The notes under the pieces are model-generated. The model made no database searches. It was given only the letters and a program-made list of their open reading frames with translations, and was not told the DNA's origin. The position numbers and the translations under genes are program-made. A DNA stretch of 64,000 bases, taken from Domibacillus iocasae (GTDB taxonomy: Bacteria > Bacillota > Bacilli > Bacillales > Domibacillaceae). The stretch's first letter is position 1. Each line of letters opens with the position of its first letter. Positions 18,296-25,762 of this stretch are shown here, piece after piece. The stretch is taken from positions 1 through 64,000 of the forward strand of contig NZ_MAMP01000025.1 of the NCBI RefSeq assembly GCF_001750285.1, given 5' to 3'.

Positions 18296-18406
18296 ATGGA
18301 AAGGAGAAAATCAATTCCTAAAATAAAGGAAGTTTGTATAAGCATTCTTATTTTCATTTCGATGCTGCTTGTAATGTATGTTGATCAAACCGGAGGTGGC
18401 GAGTGA
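18296..18406 (+). CDS. Possible 36-residue single-helix membrane peptide
   Basis: ATG at 18296 opens 36 codons with one membrane helix (VCISILIFISMLLVMYV, residues 13-29) ending in DQTGGGE. No ribosome binding site precedes the ATG; a good AAAGGAG lies inside and points to the codon ATT at about 18314, so the true start may be lost. Its stop overlaps the GTG of the next frame (GTGA), the arrangement of coupled genes. I treat it as a small gene of unknown function or the remains of one. Confidence 0.3.
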   Translation: MERRKSIPKIKEVCISILIFISMLLVMYVDQTGGGE

Positions 18407-18628
18407 TCTTTTTTCGCAAAATGTCTGAACAGGAATCAAAAACGAAAAAAAAAAGCATGACTACCGGTTTTTTTGTGTATGCTTTTTTTACTGCTGGCAG
18501 ATAGCTTATATGCCAGAATATACGAGAAAAGCTTGTTGTCTTCGTTTCAGATTCTTGTTATAGGCCTGGTTATTTTTTATGGATATGAAGCGTTTTTAAA
18601 TGTGAAAAATAAAGTAAAGCAGGGGTGA
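18403..18628 (+). pseudogene. Small membrane protein with a T-tract frameshift, upstream of lysR
   Basis: A GTG at 18403 with GGAGGTGG upstream reads 33 codons (VIFFRKMSEQESKTKKK, then TTGFFVYAFFTAGR) to TAG. Shifting by one base at the T-tract near 18482-18490 gives LLLADSLYARIYEKSLLSS and FQILVIGLVIFYGYEAFL to TGA at 18626. The joined product would have two membrane helices and about 75 residues. The good ribosome binding site and hydrophobic continuity suggest a real gene broken by slippage in the poly-T. It ends 4 nt before the LysR gene. Confidence 0.45.
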
Positions 18629-18632
18629 AAAG

Positions 18633-19547
18633 ATGACGCTGCAGCAGTTAAAGTATGTAATTGAAATTGTGCATTGCGGGTCGATTAATGAAGCGGCGCG
18701 GCGGCTGTTTTTATCGCAGCCGAGCTTATCCAAAGCGGTAAAGGAGCTTGAGGCAGAGCTCGGAATTACGATTTTTATCCGGACTTCAAAAGGCATTACA
18801 CTGTCAACAGACGGAGCTGAATTTTTAGGGTATGCGCGGCAGGTGGTGGAGCAGGCGGAGCTGTTAGAAGGGCGGTATTTAAATTCGGCGCCGTCACGGC
18901 AGCTGTTTTCCGTATCGACGCAGCACTATGCATTTGCAGTTAATGCGTTTGTGGAAATGATTAAGAAGCACGGCGCGGATGAGTATCAATTTACACTTCG
19001 GGAAACACGGACATATGAAATTATTGAGGACGTTAAAAACTTGCGGAGTGAGATTGGCATTTTGTATATTAGTTCGTTTAACGAAAAAGTGATGCGCCAG
19101 CTGCTGAAAGATGAACAACTTCTTTTTCACCCGCTATTTGAAGCGGAGCCACATATTTTTGTCAGTACGCAAAACCCGCTGGCCCAAAAAGCATCCGTCA
19201 CGCTTGAGGATTTGGAAGCATACCCGCGTCTTTCGTTTGAACAGGGGGAATTCAACTCCTTTTATTATGCGGAGGAGATTTTCAGCACGCTGCCGCGCCA
19301 AAAAAGCATTCAGGTGAGTGACAGGGCGACGCTGTTTAATTTGCTGATCGGGCTGAATGGCTATACGATTTCCACAGGAATTTTAAGCGAAGATTTAAAT
19401 GGATCGGACATTGTACCGGTGCCACTTCAAGCAGATGAAGCGATTACAGTCGGCTGGATTGTACATGAAAAAACACAGCTTGGCCGGATGGCGCATGTGT
19501 ATTTAAAAGAGCTTCAAGCGATCGTCGACCTTTATTTAGCAAAATGA
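18633..19547 (+). CDS. LysR-family transcriptional regulator
   Basis: A 304-residue LysR-type regulator. The N-terminal helix-turn-helix is clear: LQQLKYVIEIVHCGSINEAA, then RRLFLSQPSLSKAVKELEAE (residues about 3-45). It is followed by a linker helix and the periplasmic-binding-protein-like effector domain (about 90-300). The effector is unknown. The ribosome binding site AGGGGTGA lies 5-12 nt upstream. The nearest intact genes on either side are unrelated to any obvious target, and the gene just before it on the same strand is a broken small membrane gene. Its normal divergent target has perhaps been lost. Confidence 0.9.
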   Translation: MTLQQLKYVIEIVHCGSINEAARRLFLSQPSLSKAVKELEAELGITIFIRTSKGITLSTDGAEFLGYARQVVEQAELLEGRYLNSAPSRQLFSVSTQHYAFAVNAFVEMIKKHGADEYQFTLRETRTYEIIEDVKNLRSEIGILYISSFNEKVMRQLLKDEQLLFHPLFEAEPHIFVSTQNPLAQKASVTLEDLEAYPRLSFEQGEFNSFYYAEEIFSTLPRQKSIQVSDRATLFNLLIGLNGYTISTGILSEDLNGSDIVPVPLQADEAITVGWIVHEKTQLGRMAHVYLKELQAIVDLYLAK

Positions 19548-19728
19548 TATAACTTTTAGCTATAATAAATGATCATATTTAACCGTTACGCTATATCTTC
19601 CATAAACGAGATCGGATTTTTTTCTTTTTGAACGCATCTAAGAACGTTTGGACCGGCAAAAAAAATTTTCTGCCGATGGGAAAGTAAAAGCCGCAATGAT
19701 CTGTCTTTTTACCAAGGCGCTAGTTCCG

Positions 19729-20419
19729 TCACTTCCACCATATTGTTAAATGTTCCCACCGGTGTATTGACCAATTTTGATTGTTGAAGTAATAATTAAT
19801 TCCCCCCGTTCCATTCGGATTGAGGGACCAGGACTGGCCTTCTGTAACCGGATATTTGAGCAGCTGTACGATTGAAACAGGTCTTTCAGATGTTAAATAG
19901 CTCGGCGCTGTCTTCACGCTCTACCATCGGGGTTTCCGCTTTAACACCGCCTTCATACGTCTCCTGAACATTCCATCCGTTCGGTTCTGTTTCCGAAAAG
20001 GAATAGACAATTGTGCCGACCTCATTCGCGCTGTATCTATATACTTTGTTTTGATCCATTGCGTAACTCGGCTTCTCGACCTTGAATCGGTCATCTAAAG
20101 CACGGGCCAAGAAGTCAGAAAATTGAGCGCGCGGCACATTGATATTTGGCTAGAATGTGCCATCCGGGTAACCAGCGGTAATGTTTTCGGCTAAAATGCG
20201 CTGGATGTGAACGTAGTCGGCCATACTTGATGAAACATCTGAGAAGAGGTGCCTGCTTCTTTCGCCAGATTAAATGCTCTTGATAAAAAGCTCGCCACCT
20301 GACACGCGTAACGGGTTCATATGGCCGGTAGGTGCCATCTGTAAACCGCTGATAATTCCTTTATCAATCGCTGCAACAATATAACCGCTTGCCTGCTGGC
20401 TGGTGCCAACATCTGAAAA
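19729..20419 (-). pseudogene. Decayed S-layer-homology (SLH) domain protein
   Basis: Several minus-strand fragments in different frames belong to one secreted SLH protein. Near 20419-20270, [20 protein letters not shown], then DKGIISGL, is the start of an SLH repeat. From 20137, PRAQFSDFLARALDDRF is the end of another SLH repeat, followed by about 65 residues of an unknown beta-rich domain. At about 19915 the frame shifts and VKTAPSYLTSERPVSIVQLL and the tail run to TGA at 19729. No signal peptide or full set of three SLH repeats remains. At 20419 it is joined to a histidine-kinase fragment of opposite strand, so the 5' end was lost in a rearrangement. Confidence 0.68.
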
Positions 20420-20551
20420 GGAACCGGACTGGGTCTCATGGTAAGCCTGAGAATTATTAAGGAACACGGCGGCGACATTATGTTTGAAAGTGAGGAAGGA
20501 AAAGGGACAACCGTAACGGTGTCTTTGCCGGTACAAGGGAATGAGGGATAG
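20420..20551 (+). pseudogene. 3' fragment of a sensor histidine kinase
   Basis: The frame from 20420 reads [19 protein letters not shown], then [19 protein letters not shown] and a stop at 20549-20551. This is the G2 box and C-terminal end of a HATPase_c domain. Everything upstream (sensor, H-box, N and G1 boxes) is missing, because at about 20420 the sequence turns into the opposite-strand SLH remnant. It is therefore a relic whose parent kinase is deleted, and it marks a recombination junction. Confidence 0.75.
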
Positions 20552-20575
20552 TTGATTATTGAAGAAATAAAGTGA

Positions 20576-20611
20576 AAAAGCATGTCTTCCATCACAGGGA
20601 GCATGCTTTTT
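20576..20611. terminator. Bidirectional terminator between the kinase fragment and the LOG gene
   Basis: AAAAAGCATG pairs with CATGCTTTTT, giving T-runs on both strands. Confidence 0.82.
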
Positions 20612-20614
20612 CGT

Positions 20615-21196
20615 TTATACGGTTGTCTCAGTTTCATGTGTTTTGACTGAAGGCAGCGTGTAACTATGAAATGTTTCTATTAATCGCTCGGGCGACTTGT
20701 CCACAAGAAGCATCGTCCGGTACTGCTCCGGCAAAAAGCGTTCATCCGTCATATGATCAAAAAAGGAAACGAGCGGGTCAAAATAACGCGCGACGTTTAA
20801 AAGGCCAATGGGTTTTTGATGAAGGCCTATCTGTGCCCATGTAAAAACTTCGAAAAACTCTTCCATCGTACCGGCGCCTCCTGGCAGCACAATAAATGCG
20901 TCGGCCAGCTCTGCCATTTTTGCTTTTCGCTCGTGCATCGAGCGAACAATGTGCAGCTCGGTTAGCTGTGTGTGGGCAATTTCCCGCTCCTCCAGCAATG
21001 TTGGAATAACGCCAATTGCTTCGCCACCATTCTGTAAAACGGCATCGGCGACCGTGCCCATCAACCCGGTACTTGATCCACCGTATACGAGTCCAATCCC
21101 TTGCGCTGCTAATGTTTGGCCAAGTAAAGCAGCTCCAGCCTTATATTCTAGCGAGGCCCCGTCGGCCGAGCCGCAAAAAACCGCAATTCGCTTCAT
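20615..21196 (-). CDS. LOG-family nucleoside 5'-monophosphate phosphoribohydrolase
   Basis: A 193-residue Rossmann-like protein of the LOG family (YvdD in B. subtilis), which cleaves ribose-5-phosphate from nucleotide monophosphates such as AMP or cytokinin nucleotides. The diagnostic PGGAGTMEE motif is at about residues 105-113. The N-terminal nucleotide fold starts IAVFCGSADGAS, and RSMHERKAKM gives the conserved Arg/Lys segment. The usual GGG-x-x-GLMG loop appears as GGSSTGLMG, a mild variant. The ATG lies 6 nt after GAGGATG. It is convergent with the kinase fragment and stands alone. Confidence 0.92.
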   Translation of the reverse strand: MKRIAVFCGSADGASLEYKAGAALLGQTLAAQGIGLVYGGSSTGLMGTVADAVLQNGGEAIGVIPTLLEEREIAHTQLTELHIVRSMHERKAKMAELADAFIVLPGGAGTMEEFFEVFTWAQIGLHQKPIGLLNVARYFDPLVSFFDHMTDERFLPEQYRTMLLVDKSPERLIETFHSYTLPSVKTHETETTV

Positions 21197-21443
21197 TGCA
21201 CATCCTCATTTCTGTTCAATTTCTGCTTAAATTATACTGCGTTTTACCTTGAAAAAGAATGGAAAGGCATCATCTTTACACAAATGTCATGTGGGTAATT
21301 TCACATTAAAACAAAAAGCCGCAACAGCCGAATTTGTTCAATCTTCAGCATTAAAAGAAAATATTTTCCCGCCATCCGTCTAACGATTCACGCCTCTGGG
21401 TATAACACTACTACGATAAGAAGTGGACCGAGGAGGACTAACG

Positions 21444-22274
21444 ATGAAATGGCAGGGAAGAAGAGGCAGCTCGAACGTGGAAGACCGCCGGGGTATGGGC
21501 GGCAAAGCCATTCTGGGTGGTGGGATTGGCGGAGTTGGCTTAATTTTTGTTCTTATTTTTACGCTGCTTGGCGGCGATCCGTCGCAGCTGCTTGGAACGG
21601 ACAGCAGCGAGCCATATGTAGAAAAGGAACAGGACCAGGAGCTTGCCCAGTTTGTATCGGTTGTGCTGGCGGATACGGAAGATGTATGGACGGAAGTATT
21701 TGAAGAAGAAGGCATGGTATATGAAGAGCCGGTGCTTGTACTGTTTTCGGGCAGTGTGGACTCTGCCTGCGGAACAGCGACATCAGCGGTCGGTCCGTTT
21801 TATTGTCCGGGAGACCAACGGCTGTACATTGATTTAAGCTTTTATAAAGAGCTTCAAAATCAATTCCAGGCACCGGGAGACTTTGCGATGGCCTATGTTG
21901 TTGCTCATGAAGTCGGTCACCATGTCCAAACATTGCTTGGTACATCACAGAAAGTACACGCCATGCGCAATCGGCTGAGTGAAGAGGAGTACAATGAGTA
22001 TTCAGTGAAGCTTGAACTGCAGGCTGATTATTACGCGGGTGTGTGGGCACATCATGCTCAAGGGATGAACGTGCTTGAAGAAGGGGATTTAGAAGAAGCA
22101 CTGACGGCAGCAAGTGCTGTCGGAGATGATACAATTCAAAAACGCGCACAAGGATACGCAGTGCCGGACAGCTTTACACACGGCACATCAGAGCAGCGGA
22201 AAAATTGGTTTTACCGTGGTTTTCAATCAGGCAATTTAAAAAATGGCGATACCTTTAATGCAAAAGATTTATAA
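21444..22274 (+). CDS. Neutral zinc metallopeptidase (YpfJ family)
   Basis: A 276-residue membrane-anchored metallopeptidase of the YpfJ/zinc_peptidase family. The N-terminus is basic and Gly-rich, followed by one helix (AILGGGIGGVGLIFVLIFTLL, about residues 22-42). The extracellular domain carries HEVGHHVQ near residue 157-164 with the HExxH zinc site, and LELQADYYAGVW about 35 residues later gives the third ligand. Cysteines in SACGTATSAVGPFYCP match the family. The ATG at 21444 is chosen because GAGGAGGA lies just before it; an upstream in-frame GTG at 21423 has no site. The cellular substrate is unknown. Confidence 0.93.
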   Translation: MKWQGRRGSSNVEDRRGMGGKAILGGGIGGVGLIFVLIFTLLGGDPSQLLGTDSSEPYVEKEQDQELAQFVSVVLADTEDVWTEVFEEEGMVYEEPVLVLFSGSVDSACGTATSAVGPFYCPGDQRLYIDLSFYKELQNQFQAPGDFAMAYVVAHEVGHHVQTLLGTSQKVHAMRNRLSEEEYNEYSVKLELQADYYAGVWAHHAQGMNVLEEGDLEEALTAASAVGDDTIQKRAQGYAVPDSFTHGTSEQRKNWFYRGFQSGNLKNGDTFNAKDL

Positions 22275-22286
22275 GGTGTGCTGTGT

Positions 22287-22380
22287 GGGGCGGTTTATTT
22301 AAAATAAGGGCGGTATTGAGCGCTGGGGGCGGAACCGGCTCAAGCATATCAATACCGCCTTTAAAATGAAATACCGCCCC
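22287..22380. repeat. Long imperfect palindrome with GGCGGTATTGA arms
   Basis: GGCGGTATTGA (22309-22319) pairs exactly with TCAATACCGCC (22349-22359). Outside this, GGGGCGGT (22287-22294) pairs with ACCGCCCC (22373-22380), with AT-rich stretches between. The whole 94-bp block could fold into one long stem. It may end the metallopeptidase transcript, but there is no clean T-run, so it may instead be a small repeat element. Confidence 0.7.
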
Positions 22381-22455
22381 AAGTCTTCTTCTTTTTTCTT
22401 TATCCGAAAAAGGCGTATAATAGGTTGTACTTGAAAAAAGCTGGAGGGAACAAAA

Positions 22456-22773
22456 GTGGAAAAATTACAGTCTATGGAACAATTTGAGCAGTTGAAAAAA
22501 GAAGAGCGGATCGTGTTTATATTTTCAGCAGACTGGTGCCCGGACTGCCGGGTTATTGAGCCGATCTTGCCGGCAATTGAAGCGGATTATCCGGAATATC
22601 AATTTATTTCTGTAGATCGGGATGAATTCATTGATTTGTGCGGCGAACTGAATGTATTTGGCATTCCAAGCTTTGTGGCGTACCACAATGGAGAAGAAGC
22701 GGGCCGTTTCGTCAGCAAAGACCGCAAAACACAGGAAGAAATTGAATCGTTTTTGAATAGCTTGTCTGCTTAA
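22456..22773 (+). CDS. Thioredoxin-like protein (YtpP family)
   Basis: A 105-residue thioredoxin-fold protein with CPDC at about residues 27-30 (FSADWCPDCRVIEP) in place of CGPC, and the cis-Pro in FGIPSFVAY near residue 74. It resembles B. subtilis YtpP. Such small cytosolic proteins act in thiol-disulfide exchange, including debacillithiolation. The start is GTG at 22456 after GGAGGG, preceded by a TATAAT box at 22419. It is closed by a terminator it shares with the convergent gene. Confidence 0.9.
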   Translation: MEKLQSMEQFEQLKKEERIVFIFSADWCPDCRVIEPILPAIEADYPEYQFISVDRDEFIDLCGELNVFGIPSFVAYHNGEEAGRFVSKDRKTQEEIESFLNSLSA

Positions 22774-22784
22774 TTATAGAACGT

Positions 22785-22824
22785 ATAAACACCGTCTTGA
22801 AATAATAGATGGTGTTTATTTTTA
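22785..22824. terminator. Bidirectional terminator between ytpP-like gene and DUF1284 gene
   Basis: ATAAACACCGTCT pairs with AGATGGTGTTTAT, followed by TTTT on the + strand. It serves the + strand gene and overlaps the end of the minus gene. Confidence 0.85.
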
Positions 22825-23253
22825 TTGCTGTAAAATGTTCCCCCGGCGGAGATTTTCAATTCCTTCTTTGCAGACGCCGTATGAAAGCCACGAACAACCT
22901 GCGCATATATGATCGAGATCATCCGCCTGAATCTTTTCAGCAGTTAATCGGACCAGATAAGATTTGGAGTAGATACCACCGGGCTGGAGTCCGAGCTTGT
23001 TCAACACCCGGCGATCCATTGAAGTAACATGATCTTCTGATTGGGGACCAGCTGCGCATATCGTTCCGCCGTTATGAGGACAGGCGGCGCATGCATCGTC
23101 CAGCAACATTTGTACTTGAATAGGGAAATCGATTGTTTCATCACGTATTTCTTTCACAATTTCAGCCATTGTATCGGCAAACGCTTCGCTATAGCCCATT
23201 CCTCTGAAACCATGAACACACAAAAGATGGTGTCCGCGTAAGACTCTATTCAT
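22822..23253 (-). CDS. DUF1284 cysteine-rich protein
   Basis: A 143-residue DUF1284 protein. It begins NRVLRGHHLLCVHGFRGMGY, the family signature, and contains cysteine pairs at CAACPHNGG and ICAGCSWLSYGVC, enough for an iron-sulfur cluster. The family's biochemical role is not established; an Fe-S protein is the usual prediction. The ATG at 23253 is chosen because AAGGGAG lies 9 nt before it, whereas the in-frame ATG at 23262 abuts that site. It is convergent with the thioredoxin-like gene. Confidence 0.85.
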   Translation of the reverse strand: MNRVLRGHHLLCVHGFRGMGYSEAFADTMAEIVKEIRDETIDFPIQVQMLLDDACAACPHNGGTICAAGPQSEDHVTSMDRRVLNKLGLQPGGIYSKSYLVRLTAEKIQADDLDHICAGCSWLSYGVCKEGIENLRRGNILQQ

Positions 23254-23539
23254 GTAAACCATCTCCCTTCTTTTGTTTACATCTTATTATAGCAAATATA
23301 GAATCGTCGGATAAAGCTGGCAAAACAAAACAGGGGCTTTGGTCTGCGTTGAGATGGATTAAAAGAAGAATGAGAAAATATTTTGAAATTAAGTAGTCAC
23401 TTTGTCATTACTTTATGAAAAAGAGGGTATTCAAATAGGGTGGGAAATTTAAAATGGTATTTTTAAGGAGGGAGACAAACCGTTTTTACACGAAATGTGG
23501 TAAACAAGCCGCTGGTCATTTCTATGTTACTTTATTTAA

Positions 23540-23553
23540 TGAAAGCGCTTTAA
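23540..23553 (+). promoter_or_regulatory. Candidate CcpA cre site upstream of fdhA
   Basis: TGAAAGCGCTTTAA matches the cre consensus TGWAANCGNTNWCA at all but one position. It lies 60 nt upstream of the formaldehyde dehydrogenase start, suggesting carbon catabolite control. The rest of the 359-nt gap (23254-23612) shows an AAGGAGGG sequence at 23466 with no long frame after it. Confidence 0.5.
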
Positions 23554-23612
23554 AAGATTATTCGTTCGTGTAATAAATTCACGGAAAATAACATAACAAA
23601 GGGGATTTTTAA

Positions 23613-24830
23613 ATGACAGGTAATCGGGCAATTGCGTATATTGAACCGGGAAAAGTACAGGTCCAGGATATTTCGTATCCTGATTTAGTTTTGCGGGACG
23701 GCCCAGGGGTTAATCCGCTTAACGTTGGGCGCAAGTGTGATCATGGCGTTATTTTAAAAGTGGTCACCACAAATATTTGTGGAAGCGATCAGCATATGGT
23801 TCGCGGAAGAACGACTGCGCCGAGCGGACTCATATTGGGGCATGAAATTACCGGAGAGGTAATCGAAGTTGGCCGCGATGTGGAATTTATTAAAAAAGGG
23901 GATCTGGTTTCTGTACCATTCAATATCGCGTGTGGACGCTGCCGCAGCTGTAAGGAGCGGGACACGCACATTTGTGAAAATGTGAATCCGGATCGCCCAG
24001 GTTCCGCTTATGGGTATGTGGACATGGGCGGCTGGGTTGGCGGCCAATCTGAATATGTCATGGTTCCTTATGCTGATTTCCAGCTGCTGAAGTTTCCGGA
24101 TAAAGATCAGGCGATGGAAAAAATTCTTGATTTAACGATGCTGTCTGATATTTTTCCGACCGGGTATCATGGTGCGGTAAGCGCAGGTGTTAGAACAGGC
24201 TCAACGGTGTATGTCGCAGGTGCGGGACCGGTTGGGCTGGCCGCGGCTCATTCAGCGCAGCTGCTCGGTGCCTCTGTTGTCATTGTGGGAGACTTAAACA
24301 GTGAACGGCTGGAACAGGCAAGAAGCTTTGGCTGTGAGACGGTCAACTTAAAAGAACATCCGAATTTAGATGAGCAAATTGCCGAAATTTTAGGTGTGCC
24401 GGAAGTAGACTGTGCGATTGACTGTGTCGGGTTTGAAGCACATGGGCACGGAGAGTCCGCCGGGGAAGCGCCTGCTGCCGTATTAAATTCGATTATGGAA
24501 GTGACTCGCGCAGGGGGGCGTCTCGGTATTCCTGGGTTATATGTAACCGGTGATCCGGGTGCAGCCACTGAGGATGCAAAGCATGGGACATTAAAAGTGC
24601 GATTAGGGCTGGGCTGGGCGAAGGCGCATACTTTTGTAACGGGTCAAACACCAGTTATGAGGTATCACCGGGATTTAATGAATTCTATCTTAAGCGGCAG
24701 GGCACAAATCGCAAAAGCGGTTAATGCTACAATTATTTCGCTGGATGAAGCCCCGGCCGCTTATGCCGAATTTGATCAAGGGGCGTCAAAGAAGTTTGTC
24801 ATTGACCCACATAATTCTGTCAGGAAATAG
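23613..24830 (+). CDS. fdhA: Glutathione-independent formaldehyde dehydrogenase (zinc MDR family)
   Basis: A 405-residue zinc-dependent medium-chain dehydrogenase of the FdhA type, which oxidises formaldehyde to formate with NAD and needs no thiol cofactor. The catalytic zinc Cys is at about residue 56 (NICGSDQH), and the second ligand lies in LILGHEITGE. The structural zinc cysteines are at about 107, 110, 113 and 121 (ACGRCRSCKERDTHIC). The nucleotide-binding motif is GAGPVGLAAAHSAQ near residue 197, and VIVGDLNSERL puts Asp at the ribose-binding position, favouring NAD. The insertions DFQLLKFPDKDQAM and GHGESAGEAP are typical of the subfamily. The start has AAAGGGG upstream. Confidence 0.9.
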   Translation: MTGNRAIAYIEPGKVQVQDISYPDLVLRDGPGVNPLNVGRKCDHGVILKVVTTNICGSDQHMVRGRTTAPSGLILGHEITGEVIEVGRDVEFIKKGDLVSVPFNIACGRCRSCKERDTHICENVNPDRPGSAYGYVDMGGWVGGQSEYVMVPYADFQLLKFPDKDQAMEKILDLTMLSDIFPTGYHGAVSAGVRTGSTVYVAGAGPVGLAAAHSAQLLGASVVIVGDLNSERLEQARSFGCETVNLKEHPNLDEQIAEILGVPEVDCAIDCVGFEAHGHGESAGEAPAAVLNSIMEVTRAGGRLGIPGLYVTGDPGAATEDAKHGTLKVRLGLGWAKAHTFVTGQTPVMRYHRDLMNSILSGRAQIAKAVNATIISLDEAPAAYAEFDQGASKKFVIDPHNSVRK

Positions 24831-24963
24831 ATGGTTAAAAGGTGTTTACGCTTAGCCGAAAAGGGCTGGATGAATAAAACTGGCAGATGAAATCGCCTTT
24901 TCAGTACAATTTATCCGTTGAAATGATTAAAAAATTGTATACAAAAAAACTCAGTAAAAAGAT

Positions 24964-24997
24964 GGATTGCCTCCGAAAAAGAGGCAGTCCTTTTTTA
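24964..24997 (+). terminator. Terminator after fdhA
   Basis: GGATTGCCTC pairs with GAGGCAGTCC (one wobble) around CGAAAAA, followed by six T. The stretch 24998-25206 holds no gene; a MarR start lies after it. Confidence 0.9.
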
Positions 24998-25206
24998 TAA
25001 AAAGAAAAGGAACATTTTTTGATTCATGGGTGACCGTATGACATTGGTCATGACAACGGAAATAAAGAGGGAGTGGGATTTTTTTCTTGTAACCGATTGT
25101 GGGAGAAATAATTTTTCGTATAATGAAAGAGCATACTAAACGTAGTATAATGGGAGAAACCTTTCACATTGGGACGATTATTTACACAGAAATAGGTGAA
25201 TGCCAG

Positions 25207-25641
25207 ATGGGAAATGAGCAGAATACCTCGCTGTTTAAAGGATGGCTCGGCCTGACCGCTATTCAGGCTACGGTTGCACGGGAGTTGGAGCGGGCGCTTC
25301 AGGAACAGCACCAGCTTTCATTAAATGAATGTTATGTGCTGCTGTTTTTATCAGAAGCAACGGAGAAGAAATTGAAGTTGTATCAGCTGCAGGATATGGT
25401 AGGTTTAAGCCAAAGTGCGCTGTCCCGCCTCGTAAACCGGCTGGAAAAAAGGAACTGCCGCGTTGTCAGGAGGCATAGCTGCGAAGATGATCGTCGTGCT
25501 ATTTACGCGTCTCTTACGGAAGAAGGAGAAGCAGAACTTAAAGCGGTTTTACAGACATTTTGTGCGACACTTGAAACAGCTTTTTCTACTCAATCCATTC
25601 AAAACGATGTTCAGTCAACAATCCAGCAGTTGAAAAGATGA
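25207..25641 (+). CDS. MarR-family transcriptional regulator
   Basis: A 144-residue winged-helix regulator of the MarR family. The recognition region reads LYQLQDMVGLSQSALSRLVN, then RLEKRNCRVVRR (residues about 55-90), and the wing carries the conserved DDRR (CEDDRRAIYASLTEEG). One cysteine (NCRVV) sits beside the recognition helix and another in the wing, so redox or electrophile sensing is possible but unproven. The ATG at 25207 (product MGNEQNTS) follows AGGTGAA. It lies 120 nt upstream of namA, whose promoter overlaps a palindrome that may be its operator. Confidence 0.88.
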   Translation: MGNEQNTSLFKGWLGLTAIQATVARELERALQEQHQLSLNECYVLLFLSEATEKKLKLYQLQDMVGLSQSALSRLVNRLEKRNCRVVRRHSCEDDRRAIYASLTEEGEAELKAVLQTFCATLETAFSTQSIQNDVQSTIQQLKR

Positions 25642-25650
25642 GCATGTTTA

Positions 25651-25680
25651 AAAGCTTTCCAGCCGGGGAAAGCTTTTTTT
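25651..25680 (+). terminator. Terminator between marR and namA
   Basis: AAAGCTTTCC pairs with GGAAAGCTTT, followed by a T-run. Confidence 0.9.
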
Positions 25681-25694
25681 GTGAGGTCGTTTCT

Positions 25695-25744
25695 TTGACA
25701 GTGACAAAGAGAGATGATAATTTATATGCATGTGCATACATATA
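25695..25744 (+). promoter_or_regulatory. Promoter of namA with an overlapping palindromic operator
   Basis: TTGACA (25695-25700), a 17-nt spacer, and TAATTT (25718-25723) form a good housekeeping promoter. Immediately after it an imperfect palindrome (TATATGCATG / TGCATACATATA, 25723-25744) covers the expected start site. The neighbouring MarR protein is the natural candidate to bind it. Confidence 0.6.
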
Positions 25745-25762
25745 TTAAAGGAGCTGAATGAA

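Noticed and set aside
21559-22149. 196-codon minus-strand frame opposite the YpfJ-type metallopeptidase
   Set aside because: The plus frame has clear HExxH homology; the minus frame has no family, a poor composition and no start signal.
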